From Acidimicrobiia bacterium (GTDB lineage: Bacteria; Actinomycetota; Acidimicrobiia; Spongiisociales; UBA5794), in assembly GCA_030599515.1 (NCBI GenBank), contig JAUVNV010000043.1:1-13129 (forward strand): 13,129 bases of DNA, written 5' to 3'. Below are positions 7,807 to 13,129 of this stretch, in pieces; position 1 is the stretch's first letter, and each line of letters opens with the position of its first letter. Below the pieces are notes generated by a model. That model was not told the DNA's origin. It made no database searches and was given only the letters and a program-made list of their open reading frames with translations. A program made the position numbers and the translations under genes.

Positions 7807-8348
7807 GAGACCCCGTCCCACGCCGCAATCGCGACGACGGCGTCCTTTAGGTCCTCGAGTCCGTCACCGGAGCGAGCCACCATCGGCACGACGGGGACAC
7901 CCAGACGGACGGAGAGCTCAACGGGGTCGACGTCGATCCCGCGCGAGGTGGCCACATCGGTCATGTTCAGCACGAGGATCGTTGGGACTCGGGTCTCGAG
8001 GACCTGGACCGCGAGATAGAGGTTGCGTTCGAGATTCGCGGCATCGACAACCACAACCACCGCGTCGGACCCGCCGCTCACCAGGTAGTCCCTGGCGATC
8101 ATCTCCTCAGGGGACGAGGCGTTGAGACTGTACGTGCCGGGGAGGTCCACGACGTCGACGGTGTGACCGTTGTAGCGGAACGATCCGTCGACCCTGGCGA
8201 CGGTCTTCCCCGGCCAGTTCCCGACGTGTTGCTTCGCTCCCGTGAGCAGATTGAAGATCGAGGACTTGCCGGTGTTCGGATTGCCGGCGAGGGCTACCGT
8301 CAACCCCGCGGCGGTCGCGGACCGATCTCGGTGCTCGTGCGCAGCCAT
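7803..8348 (-). CDS. feoB: FeoB GTPase domain as a separate protein (split FeoB)
   Basis: 181 aa, TRAFAC-type G domain of FeoB. All five nucleotide motifs are present: G1 G-N-P-N-T-G-K-S (22-29), G2 Thr49 in N-W-P-G-K-T-V, G3 D-L-P-G (68-71), G4 N-M-T-D (128-131) and a G5-like V-A-R-S-G-D-G (157-163). N-W-P-G-K-T-V and D-L-P-G-T-Y-S-L are specific to FeoB rather than other small GTPases. The protein stops right after G5, exactly where the helical domain of a full FeoB would begin; that domain opens the next gene. It would gate or stimulate Fe(II) transport. ATG at 8348 overlaps the feoA stop by one base (TGATG). Confidence 0.9.
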   Translation of the reverse strand: MAAHEHRDRSATAAGLTVALAGNPNTGKSSIFNLLTGAKQHVGNWPGKTVARVDGSFRYNGHTVDVVDLPGTYSLNASSPEEMIARDYLVSGGSDAVVVVVDAANLERNLYLAVQVLETRVPTILVLNMTDVATSRGIDVDPVELSVRLGVPVVPMVARSGDGLEDLKDAVVAIAAWDGVS

Positions 8349-8587
8349 CAGTCGGCCGCCCGTACGATCACGAGGTCGGCGTCGACCCGTCGAATGGCGA
8401 CCCGAGAGCCCATGACCGCGTATTCGACGGGATCGCCGAGCGGCGCTGCACGCATCGCTGTGACGCGGGTTCCGGGCACGAATCCCATCTCGATGAAGCG
8501 CCGGACTCCGACATCGGAGCTGTACCCCACAACGATGCCGGTGGCACCAAGTGCAAGGCGACCGAGCGGCATCGTTCCGGCCGTCAT
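8348..8587 (-). CDS. feoA: FeoA domain protein
   Basis: 79 aa, the usual size for FeoA, a small SH3-like cytoplasmic partner of FeoB. Conserved core: M-P-L-G-R-L...G-A-T-G-I-V-V-G, then R-R-F-I-E-M-G-F-V-P-G-T-R-V, A-P-L-G-D-P-V-E-Y and the terminal V-A-I-R-R-V-D-A-D-L-V. I chose the ATG at 8587 because it overlaps the stop of the upstream regulator as ATGA and leaves a protein of normal length. A longer in-frame extension to 8638 is Arg/His-rich and lies inside the regulator gene. Confidence 0.9.
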   Translation of the reverse strand: MTAGTMPLGRLALGATGIVVGYSSDVGVRRFIEMGFVPGTRVTAMRAAPLGDPVEYAVMGSRVAIRRVDADLVIVRAAD

Positions 8588-9255
8588 CGGATCTCCATGC
8601 GGATGCCGTCTGCGATGTCGGTGCCGAGATGAAGGCATGCACCGTCGATCGCTACCAGGCGGTCACCGCGCTTTCCGACGCCGAGCACCTCGATCGAAAC
8701 ACCAGGAGTCAATCCCTGATCGGCGACGAATGCCGCAAGCGCATCCGGCAGATCGACCGCGACGATGGATGCGCGCGTCCCGGCGGCAATCATCGAGAGC
8801 GGCTCGGCCGCCGGCAGCGAGACCTCGTCGGCGCCGGTCGGAATAGCTCGCCCCTGAGGTCCCGACGATGGATCCCCGAGGAACCCCGAAAGCAGATCCG
8901 CGACGTCGTCCGGCGTCACATGCTCGAGATCACAGGCGATGTCGTCGGCGCGTGCCGGACTCAACCCGAGCTGCTCGGAGAGGAAGACGCCCCAGAGGCG
9001 ACGACGTCGGAGAATCGAGGAAGCAACGATCCGGCCGCGCCCGGTGAGCGACACACCCCGGTACGGCTCGTAGTCGACGTAGCCGCGAGCGTCGAGCTTG
9101 CGGATCATCTGATTGACAGACACGCCCGTCACGTCGAGTTGGGTCGCGACGTGAGACATGGACACGGGTTCGGTGCGGCCGTCCTCGATTGCTCGCGCAA
9201 CCGTGATGAGGTACATCTCTTCGGCTTCCGAAGTCCCGGTTTGATGTTGAACCAT
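8584..9255 (-). CDS. DtxR/IdeR-type metal-dependent repressor with C-terminal FeoA domain
   Basis: 223 aa. The winged helix spans residues 8-75 (E-E-M-Y-L-I-T-V, V-T-G-V-S-V-N-Q-M-I-R-K-L, V-S-L-T-G-R-G). The metal and dimer domain follows (about 80-125), then a FeoA/SH3-like domain from about 150 to the end. The primary metal-site residues of DtxR appear kept: M14, C108, E111 and H112 in A-C-D-L-E-H-V-T-P-D-D-V. The ancillary-site residues H79, E83 and H98 of DtxR fall on R, G and D here by my eye alignment. The Cys in the motif favours Fe(II) sensing over Mn(II). It heads the feo operon and very likely represses it, and itself, when iron is plentiful. The leader is short, with no good Shine-Dalgarno. 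Confidence 0.85.
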   Translation of the reverse strand: MVQHQTGTSEAEEMYLITVARAIEDGRTEPVSMSHVATQLDVTGVSVNQMIRKLDARGYVDYEPYRGVSLTGRGRIVASSILRRRRLWGVFLSEQLGLSPARADDIACDLEHVTPDDVADLLSGFLGDPSSGPQGRAIPTGADEVSLPAAEPLSMIAAGTRASIVAVDLPDALAAFVADQGLTPGVSIEVLGVGKRGDRLVAIDGACLHLGTDIADGIRMEIR

Positions 9256-9269
9256 GCCTATGGATTCCC

Positions 9270-9275
9270 ATTATC
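9270..9275 (-). promoter_or_regulatory. Candidate -10 for the iron operon
   Basis: Minus strand reads GATAAT, 14 nt before the ATG of the regulator, which would give a leader of only about 8 nt. The -35 is weak. The spacer side of this hexamer is occupied by the 9280-9294 palindrome. Confidence 0.35.
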
Positions 9276-9279
9276 GATG

Positions 9280-9294
9280 TTTAGGCATGCCTTA
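9280..9294. promoter_or_regulatory. Candidate DtxR-family operator
   Basis: TTTAGGCATGCCTTA has a perfect 10-bp core palindrome, AGGCATGCCT (9283-9292). The TTAGG/CCTNA look resembles half-sites of DtxR/IdeR boxes. It lies between the -10 hexamers of the divergent iron operon and panD, so binding would block the iron promoter and could also affect panD. The regulator gene next to it makes autoregulation likely. Binding is inferred, not shown. Confidence 0.5.
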
Positions 9295-9298
9295 TACT
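9293..9298 (+). promoter_or_regulatory. Candidate -10 for panD
   Basis: TATACT is a 5/6 match to TATAAT, 89 nt before the panD ATG, leaving a leader of about 80 nt. It touches the right edge of the candidate operator. No convincing -35 is seen. Confidence 0.35.
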
Positions 9299-9387
9299 AG
9301 TAGGAGGAGCCGGGCACCGATCCGTTTCGATGCAGTCCCGATATCCTTCTACAACGCAGGGATTCACCGAACACAGGGAGTCACCAG

Positions 9388-9741
9388 ATGCGCCAGTTCC
9401 TCCGCTCGAAGATCCACCGGGCGTCGATCACTCAGACCGACCTTCACTACGAAGGCTCACTCACCCTCGACCGCGATCTGATGGATGCCGCCCGGATCGC
9501 CGACCACGAAGTGATCCACGTCGTCAACGTGAACAACGGCGAACGATTCACCACGTATGTGATTGAAGGCGACCGTGGATCGGGGATCGTGGGTCTCAAC
9601 GGCGCCGCTGCGCGATTGGGTATGCCGGGTGATCTGGTCATCATCATGACCTTCGAATACGCCGACGTTGAAGACGACGGCCCCACCCCGGTTCCGATCG
9701 TGGTCGCCGTCGACGGGGAGAATCGGGTCTCCGGCGCCTGA
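9388..9741 (+). CDS. panD: Aspartate 1-decarboxylase precursor
   Basis: 117 aa. PanD decarboxylates L-aspartate to beta-alanine for pantothenate and coenzyme A synthesis in the cytoplasm. The proenzyme cuts itself at a Gly-Ser bond, turning the Ser into a pyruvoyl group; here the site is L-H-Y-E-G-S with Gly23-Ser24. Other family residues are visible: K8 and H10 near the N-terminus, N-G-E-R-F-T-T-Y (about 50-57), R-G-S-G-I-V-G-L-N-G-A-A-A-R (63-76) and G-D-L-V-I-I-M. AGGGAG lies 7 nt upstream of the ATG. It is transcribed away from the iron operon; no other pantothenate gene is in the window. Confidence 0.95.
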   Translation: MRQFLRSKIHRASITQTDLHYEGSLTLDRDLMDAARIADHEVIHVVNVNNGERFTTYVIEGDRGSGIVGLNGAAARLGMPGDLVIIMTFEYADVEDDGPTPVPIVVAVDGENRVSGA

Positions 9742-9744
9742 ACA

Positions 9745-9797
9745 CTCGGGACGGGCCGAACGAGTCCGGTCTCACAAACTTCTCCCGGAGTCCCGAG
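9745..9797 (+). terminator. Possible hairpin after panD
   Basis: CTCGGGAC (9745-9752) pairs with GTCCCGAG (9790-9797), and an inner TCCGG (9765-9769) pairs with CCGGA (9785-9789). It begins 4 nt after the panD stop. There is no T-run behind it, so it could be a factor-dependent end, an mRNA-stabilising structure, or chance. Confidence 0.3.
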
Positions 9798-9804
9798 GGC
9801 CGCG

Positions 9805-9810
9805 TATGGT
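9805..9810 (+). promoter_or_regulatory. Candidate -10 for a leaderless lipocalin-like transcript
   Basis: TATGGT fits TAnnnT and ends 7 nt before the ATG at 9818. No Shine-Dalgarno is present, the same arrangement as at 3502-3516. Confidence 0.35.
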
Positions 9811-9817
9811 CCGTGCA

Positions 9818-10309
9818 ATGCATCGTCTCATCGGAACCTGGCGTCTCGTCGAGTGGACCTTCACCGTGAACGAGTCACGCCCCACGCACCCGTGGGGTGG
9901 AGACCCGGTCGGTCTCCTCACCTACACCGACGGCGGCCGCATGAACGCATCGCTGATGAGCGTCGGCAGACCGCCGGCACCGACGCGGACATTGAGCGCC
10001 GCCCCGACCGACATCCGGGCTGCAGCCGCCGCGGGATACCTCAGCTATGCCGGCGCGTACACGATCGAGGGCGATGACGTTCTCCATCACATCGAGTTGA
10101 GCCTCATGCCCAACTGGGTGGGAAGAACCGAGCGCCGGCACGTCGAATGGCTGCGGACCGGGAGCGGGGAAGACCTCATCCTCTCAACACCGCCGACCCG
10201 AACCGACGGCGGTCGGACCGCCGTGAATCGACTCAGATGGACTCGAATCCCGACGAGCGCACCCATTGATGAGAGCGGAAAGCCCGCAGGTCACCCGGAC
10301 GGCGGGTAG
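9818..10309 (+). CDS. Lipocalin-like domain protein
   Basis: 163 aa. The opening H-R-L-I-G-T-W-R-L-V-E-W is the hallmark of the lipocalin-like (Lipocalin_5) family. It is followed by P-W-G-G-D-P-V-G-L-L-T-Y-T-D-G-G-R-M (residues about 25-42), L-S-Y-A-G-A-Y-T-I-E-G-D-D-V-L-H-H-I-E-L-S and a W...R-R-H-V-E-W strand. These form a small beta-barrel that usually binds a hydrophobic ligand; the ligand is unknown here. No signal peptide, so probably cytoplasmic. I chose the ATG at 9818 over that at 9806 because the family starts with this motif and a -10-like hexamer sits just upstream. The last 15 residues are disordered-looking and their stop overlaps the next gene's candidate promoter. Confidence 0.75.
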   Translation: MHRLIGTWRLVEWTFTVNESRPTHPWGGDPVGLLTYTDGGRMNASLMSVGRPPAPTRTLSAAPTDIRAAAAAGYLSYAGAYTIEGDDVLHHIELSLMPNWVGRTERRHVEWLRTGSGEDLILSTPPTRTDGGRTAVNRLRWTRIPTSAPIDESGKPAGHPDGG

Positions 10310-10312
10310 CCT
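10307..10312 (+). promoter_or_regulatory. Candidate -10 for the hydrolase gene
   Basis: TAGCCT fits TAnnnT and includes the TAG stop of the lipocalin-like gene. It would give a leader of about 27 nt that carries GGGGA just before the ATG at 10346. Confidence 0.25.
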
Positions 10313-10345
10313 CAAACCAGTCTCACGGCCAACGTTTGGGGACAC

Positions 10346-11572
10346 ATGGCGAGATCGAGCGGAAGATCCACAATTCCACAACCCTTCGTGCGCAAGCGCT
10401 CGATCACTCCGTGGAAGATTCTCCTGTGGATCGTTCTCGCCGTCCTGATACTGCTGCTCGCCTTCTTCGGCCTCGGCGGCTGGCACTTCTCGAACGAGAT
10501 CTATTCCGGCGCCCTCGAGGTGCACCCGCCGGAACCCGCCGAATTCGACATCACCCTCGATCAGGAAGGAGCCGATGCGGTCGTTCTACGAGCCGACCCC
10601 GATGCCGCGAACATGACGGAGGACGGCCTGTTCGGTCTCCTCACTGCATCAGACGCAACGCTCATCAACGGCATCCTCAGCGCCGAAACGTCCGGGGGCG
10701 TATCGACGGTACGTCGCTCCCGCGTACCCGATGAGCCCATTCCGGCGGCGGGATCCGCCGTCAGGCTCGACCCGTTCGTATGGCCCGGCGATCCGACCAC
10801 GGCACTGGGACTCGCGTTCGAGGAGATCGAGATCGAGATCGAAGTCGGTCGAGCCGGCGCCTGGTACCTCGAAGGCTCCACCGACACGTGGATGATCTTC
10901 GTTCACGGCAAGGGCGCCCCGAGGAACGAAGCGCTGCGTCTCCTGCCGGTGGCCGCCGAACGTGGGTATCACGCCATGGTCATCGACTACCGCAACGATC
11001 CGGGAGTTCCCCGCGACCCGTCCGGCAGGTACCAGTACGGACTGACCGAGTGGAAGGACGTCGCTGCGGCCGCACGCTACGCGAGGACCAACGGAGGGCA
11101 AGATCTCATCTTCGTCGGGTACTCGATGGGCGGATCGAACGTGATGTCCTATCTGCTCGAGTCACCGTTGCGCAACCAGACGGTCGCCGCAATCCTCGAC
11201 AGCCCGATGCTCGAATTCGAAGCGACGATCGACCACGGGGCGGCCCAAACCACCCTCCCCTTCACGTCGATCGCGCTGCCGGAGAGCCTGGTCTCGACGG
11301 CGAAGTGGATCGCCGGCTGGCGGTTCGACATCGACTGGGAGGCGCTCAACTACGTCGAGCGCTGGCGGGACCTTCACACCCCGACCCTCATCATCCAGGG
11401 GACCGGCGACGACACCGCCCCGGTCGGACCGTCGGCTGAACTGGCGCGGGTCCGACCCGACCTCGTCACGGTGGTCACACCACCCGGCGTCGGCCACGTG
11501 CTGGCATGGAACGCCGATCCCGAGGGTTACGAGGCACTCGTGCATGCCTTCCTCGACGACCTGGGCGTCTGA
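10346..11572 (+). CDS. Membrane-anchored alpha/beta hydrolase
   Basis: 408 aa. A basic N-terminus (R-K-R-S at 16-19) precedes one strongly hydrophobic helix at about 24-45, so the enzyme is probably anchored with its catalytic domain outside. Residues 46-170 are a non-conserved spacer; the hydrolase fold starts at about 180. Visible parts: H-G-K-G (oxyanion loop), D-Y-R-N-D, nucleophile elbow G-Y-S-M-G-G, the acid in G-T-G-D-D-T-A-P and the catalytic His in G-V-G-H-V-L-A-W. The complete triad suggests an active esterase, lipase or peptidase-like enzyme; the substrate cannot be told. GGGGA lies 4 nt before the ATG. The gene converges with the DUF411 gene at its 3' end. Confidence 0.8.
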   Translation: MARSSGRSTIPQPFVRKRSITPWKILLWIVLAVLILLLAFFGLGGWHFSNEIYSGALEVHPPEPAEFDITLDQEGADAVVLRADPDAANMTEDGLFGLLTASDATLINGILSAETSGGVSTVRRSRVPDEPIPAAGSAVRLDPFVWPGDPTTALGLAFEEIEIEIEVGRAGAWYLEGSTDTWMIFVHGKGAPRNEALRLLPVAAERGYHAMVIDYRNDPGVPRDPSGRYQYGLTEWKDVAAAARYARTNGGQDLIFVGYSMGGSNVMSYLLESPLRNQTVAAILDSPMLEFEATIDHGAAQTTLPFTSIALPESLVSTAKWIAGWRFDIDWEALNYVERWRDLHTPTLIIQGTGDDTAPVGPSAELARVRPDLVTVVTPPGVGHVLAWNADPEGYEALVHAFLDDLGV

Positions 11573-11648
11573 AACTCGAACTCTTAGCGTGCACGAACTT
11601 TGCAGGCGCCTCCATCGTCCAGGCGATCGGGACCGGAAGCCTGACTTC

Positions 11649-12140
11649 TCAGTAGTCGAACGGCTCGAGCGTCCCGTCGTGGTTGATCAACATGACCGGT
11701 TGAGCGTTCCAGGTCTCTTCATCACCGCCCATTCCCGGAGAATCCGCCGGCATTCCCGCAAGCGCAACACCCACCGCTTCAGGCCGTGTCTCCAACAATC
11801 TCACCACGGCGCTTACCGGGACGTGGCCCTCAACTACATATCCATCGACGAGGGCTGTGTGACACGAACCCGCGTCCATCGGCACACCCACGTCTGCCTT
11901 GAACACCACAAGGTTCGGATCTTCCTGAACCTCAACCGTTGCTCCGTTGTCCTGTAGGTACACGACCCACTGTGAGCAGCATCCTCAGTCGGGTGTTTCA
12001 TGGACATCGATCCGTACGCCCGTGAGTTCACCGGCAGAGGGAGACTCGGACGGAGATACCGATTCTGCTCCGGTGCACGCACCGGCAATAGCGAGGACAG
12101 CGAGCAGAAGCGTAAGACCCATCCCGATTCGAATTCTCAC
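11649..12140 (-). CDS. DUF411 lipoprotein with in-frame TGA at the first Cys of CGCC (candidate selenoprotein)
   Basis: 163 codons if the TGA at 11987-11985 (codon 52) is read through. Residues 1-21 are a lipoprotein-type signal (R-I-R-I-G, then L-T-L-L-L-A-V-L-A-I) with A-G-A-C and lipid Cys22; a Ser/Pro/Glu linker follows. The DUF411 domain runs from about 42: R-I-D-V-H-E-T-P-D, TGA, G-C-C-S-Q-W-V-V-Y-L, then G-V-P-M-D-A-G-S-C-H-T-A, G-Y-V-V-E-G-H-V-P and G-M-P-A-D-S-P-G-M. DUF411 members have C-G-C-C at this spot and are linked to copper and other metals. TGA thus replaces the first Cys and is plausibly selenocysteine. Start is GTG 12140, overlapping the stop of a small upstream ORF. Alternatives: nonsense mutation, sequencing error, or a truncated 51-residue lipopeptide. 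Confidence 0.75.
11940..11978 (-). promoter_or_regulatory. Candidate bacterial SECIS hairpin
   Basis: In mRNA sense, CAGUGGGU (11972-11965) pairs with ACCUACAG (11959-11952): seven pairs including one G-U, and one A-A mismatch. The loop is CGUGU (11964-11960). A lower stem UGCUC (11978-11974) pairs with GAGCA (11944-11940) across an uneven internal loop. Exactly 20 nt separate the UGA from the apical loop, and the second loop base is G; both agree with the known bacterial SECIS pattern recognised by SelB. The hairpin lies in coding sequence, as bacterial SECIS elements do. Confidence 0.55.
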
Positions 12141-12208
12141 GAAAGCCGCCACAACCCGGACACCGCCACGAAAACAATCGCGACCGGCCCGCCGATACTC
12201 ATTGACAT
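12137..12208 (-). CDS. 23-residue hydrophobic peptide ORF, coupled to the DUF411 gene
   Basis: ATG at 12208 is preceded by GGAGGTGG (strong Shine-Dalgarno, 12220-12213) at good spacing. The peptide is one hydrophobic stretch (G-G-P-V-A-I-V-F-V-A-V-S-G-L-W) with Arg near the C-terminus, so a single membrane helix is likely. Its TGA overlaps the GTG of the DUF411 gene as GTGA. Ribosomes loaded here could re-initiate on the DUF411 frame, whose own start lacks a good Shine-Dalgarno. It could be a functional small membrane protein or just a coupling leader; I recognise no family. Confidence 0.45.
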   Translation of the reverse strand: MSMSIGGPVAIVFVAVSGLWRLS

Positions 12209-12271
12209 TCGACCACCTCCGCCGCAACCGTAAGGGGATCGATCACCGTCCACTAGGGCCACAAGACTCCT

Positions 12272-12291
12272 ATATCGTCGATAGGCGATAT
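12272..12291. promoter_or_regulatory. Inverted repeat upstream of the DUF411 unit (candidate operator)
   Basis: ATATCG (12272-12277) and CGATAT (12286-12291) are inverted copies 8 bp apart, and the inner TATCG-T-CGATA (12273-12283) is itself palindromic. AT-rich against its surroundings, it offers -10-like hexamers on the minus strand about 65 nt before the small ORF. Operators of ArsR/SmtB-type metal sensors have this general look, but the cognate protein is not in the window. Confidence 0.35.
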
Positions 12292-12695
12292 CCCATCGGA
12301 GGTTGCCGCTCCTCGCTGTGCCCAATCATGGCCCGGCGCAACTCCATGACCACAGCCATCCGAGCATGTGCGCTAGATCGGTTCGGTGGACGGGTCTCGG
12401 ACGACGTCATCATCCTCGACAGTCACAGACGTTGACTTGCCCATTACGGCGATCCCTCCTGGTTTCGCGACCAATGGCAACTACCACCCTGAATCGTTTC
12501 ACCGTTCGCCGACCATGGGAGGTCACAAAGACCCGACCCCGCCGATATCGGTCCGTATCCGCTCGCCACTGGTCGGCGTGCCCCCGGCGGAGCTACCCAC
12601 CCGTGAGGGCGGATGAAGAGCATCACTCGATCGACCGGATCGCCTCTCCCTCTACCTCAATCCACGGTTCGTTGCCGGGGACGCGGTGCCATCAT
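12292..12695. other. Gene-poor stretch, no convincing gene
   Basis: No frame here has recognisable protein similarity. The best small signals are a minus-strand ATG at 12444 with AGGAGGG about 8 nt upstream, opening a 23-codon acidic frame that stops at TAG 12375-12373, and a plus-strand 35-codon frame at 12328-12435. The two overlap and neither is compelling. A decayed gene is possible. I see no tRNA, and no riboswitch that I can name. Confidence 0.5.
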
Positions 12696-12830
12696 CATTC
12701 TCCCCCACGCAGTGGGGGAGATGCCCGGCAGGGCAGAGGGGGCCGCGAAGCACAGACTGCTGGCCGCTCGGCCGCCCCCTCCGACCCTCGCTGCGGTCGT
12801 GCCACCTCCCCCGCTACGCGGGAGAGGATG
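12696..12830. repeat. Inverted-repeat element with hairpin ends (MITE/REP-like)
   Basis: The left end, CTCCCCCACGCAGTGGGGGAG (12700-12720), is a perfect hairpin apart from its GCA loop, and is followed by a CAGGGCAGAGGGGGC tract. The right end carries the same consensus inverted: GCCCCCTCCGACCCTCGCTG (12774-12793) followed by a second hairpin, CTCCCCCGC-TAC-GCGGGAGAG (12806-12826). About 30 bp of unrelated sequence lie between. Dispersed elements built like this, often near the 3' ends of genes, occur in many high-GC genomes; no transposase is encoded here. Element limits are approximate. Confidence 0.6.
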
Positions 12831-12959
12831 TTCACGCCACACTCACCGGAACCGTGAATCTGCAATCGCCCGACAAACCGCTATCCCGCACGGGGAACCA
12901 GACGGATCGGCAGCGTGCAATCGCCGGTCCAGGCTCTGGGGCAGGATCCAGATCGCGCC

Positions 12960-13129
12960 CTACAACTCCAGTCGCAGGATGGATTCGCCGCCCTTCACCT
13001 CGCCGGTGTCGATGAAGCCGAAATCCTCGTAGAAGGGTTGCGGGCTGCCCTCACCGGGGATGGAACCCACGGTGACCTCGGTGGCGTTGGGACGGGTGCG
13101 GACGTAGTCCACGAGCAGCTCCATGGCGC
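12960..13129 (-). CDS. GNAT family N-acetyltransferase (C-terminal part, runs off the right edge)
   Basis: Only the last 55-56 residues are in the window, ending at TAG 12962-12960. The frame is open to the edge, and the Met at 13124 is more likely internal than the true start. The sequence reads L-V-D-Y-V-R-T-R-P, then G-E-G-S-P-Q-P-F-Y-E-D-F-G-F-I-D-T-G-E-V and ends G-G-E-S-I-L-R-L-E-L. The P-F-Y-E-x-x-G-F-x-x-T-G-E pattern is the C-terminal strand region of GNAT enzymes, which transfer acetyl groups from acetyl-CoA to amines. The substrate cannot be told because the rest of the gene is missing. Confidence 0.75.
   Translation of the reverse strand, partial: AMELLVDYVRTRPNATEVTVGSIPGEGSPQPFYEDFGFIDTGEVKGGESILRLEL

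Noticed and set aside
11573..11648. Looked for a bidirectional terminator between the hydrolase and the DUF411 gene
   Set aside because: Only a distant 5-bp pairing (CAGGC/GCCTG) and no T-run; not enough to call.
12328..12435. Plus-strand 35-codon frame with a faint oxidoreductase-like start (A-L-D-R-F-G-G)
   Set aside because: Too short and too weak a likeness; no continuation in any frame downstream.
12500..12640. GC-rich structured stretch considered as a cobalamin or other riboswitch, or a tRNA-Sec
   Set aside because: It lacks the conserved boxes of riboswitches I know, and there is no T-arm (GGTTCGANTCC-type) or CCA-end pattern of a tRNA.
1..13129. CRISPR array, tRNA/rRNA genes, transposase or phage genes
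   Set aside because: No regularly spaced direct repeats, no RNA-gene signatures and no transposase, integrase or phage protein motifs seen on either strand.

Overview
The window is high-GC bacterial DNA. DtxR/IdeR-type iron control, several starts that look leaderless behind TAnnnT hexamers, frequent GTG/TTG starts and 4-base stop/start overlaps, and a DUF5317 membrane protein point to an uncultured actinobacterium. My best guess is the Acidimicrobiia or a neighbouring class; there is no rRNA or tRNA here to settle it.

Layout. (1) 1-378: 3' part of a DUF5317 membrane protein, convergent with the next block. (2) 403-3491, minus strand: two overlapping membrane-anchored HD-GYP-type proteins, one with a near-complete signature and one degenerate. 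They are preceded by a small membrane-protein reading frame cut by an in-frame TAG. (3) 3516-5752, plus strand: a conserved protein of unknown function translationally coupled to a gamma-glutamyltransferase-family enzyme. (4) 5792-9255, minus strand: a tightly overlapping ferrous-iron uptake operon, DtxR-type regulator - feoA - feoB G-domain - feoB permease - feoC. FeoB is split into two proteins at the domain boundary. A palindrome between back-to-back promoters probably lets the regulator control the operon. (5) 9388-11572, plus strand: panD, a lipocalin-like protein and a membrane-anchored alpha/beta hydrolase. (6) 11649-12208, minus strand: a 23-codon membrane peptide ORF with a strong Shine-Dalgarno, coupled to a DUF411 lipoprotein. 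(7) 12209-13129: a candidate operator, a gene-poor stretch, an inverted-repeat element with hairpin ends, and the C-terminal part of a GNAT acetyltransferase running off the right edge.

The most notable find is in block 6. The DUF411 protein carries an in-frame TGA exactly where the family's CGCC metal/thiol motif has its first Cys, so the motif reads Sec-Gly-Cys-Cys if the TGA is recoded. The frame is intact on both sides: lipoprotein signal and linker upstream, full DUF411 core downstream. A hairpin whose 5-nt apical loop starts 21 nt after the TGA, with G as the second loop base, matches the general bacterial SECIS layout. TGA is an ordinary stop for many other genes here, so this would be site-specific selenocysteine insertion. 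No selenocysteine machinery is visible in the window, so a nonsense mutation or sequencing error remains the main alternative.
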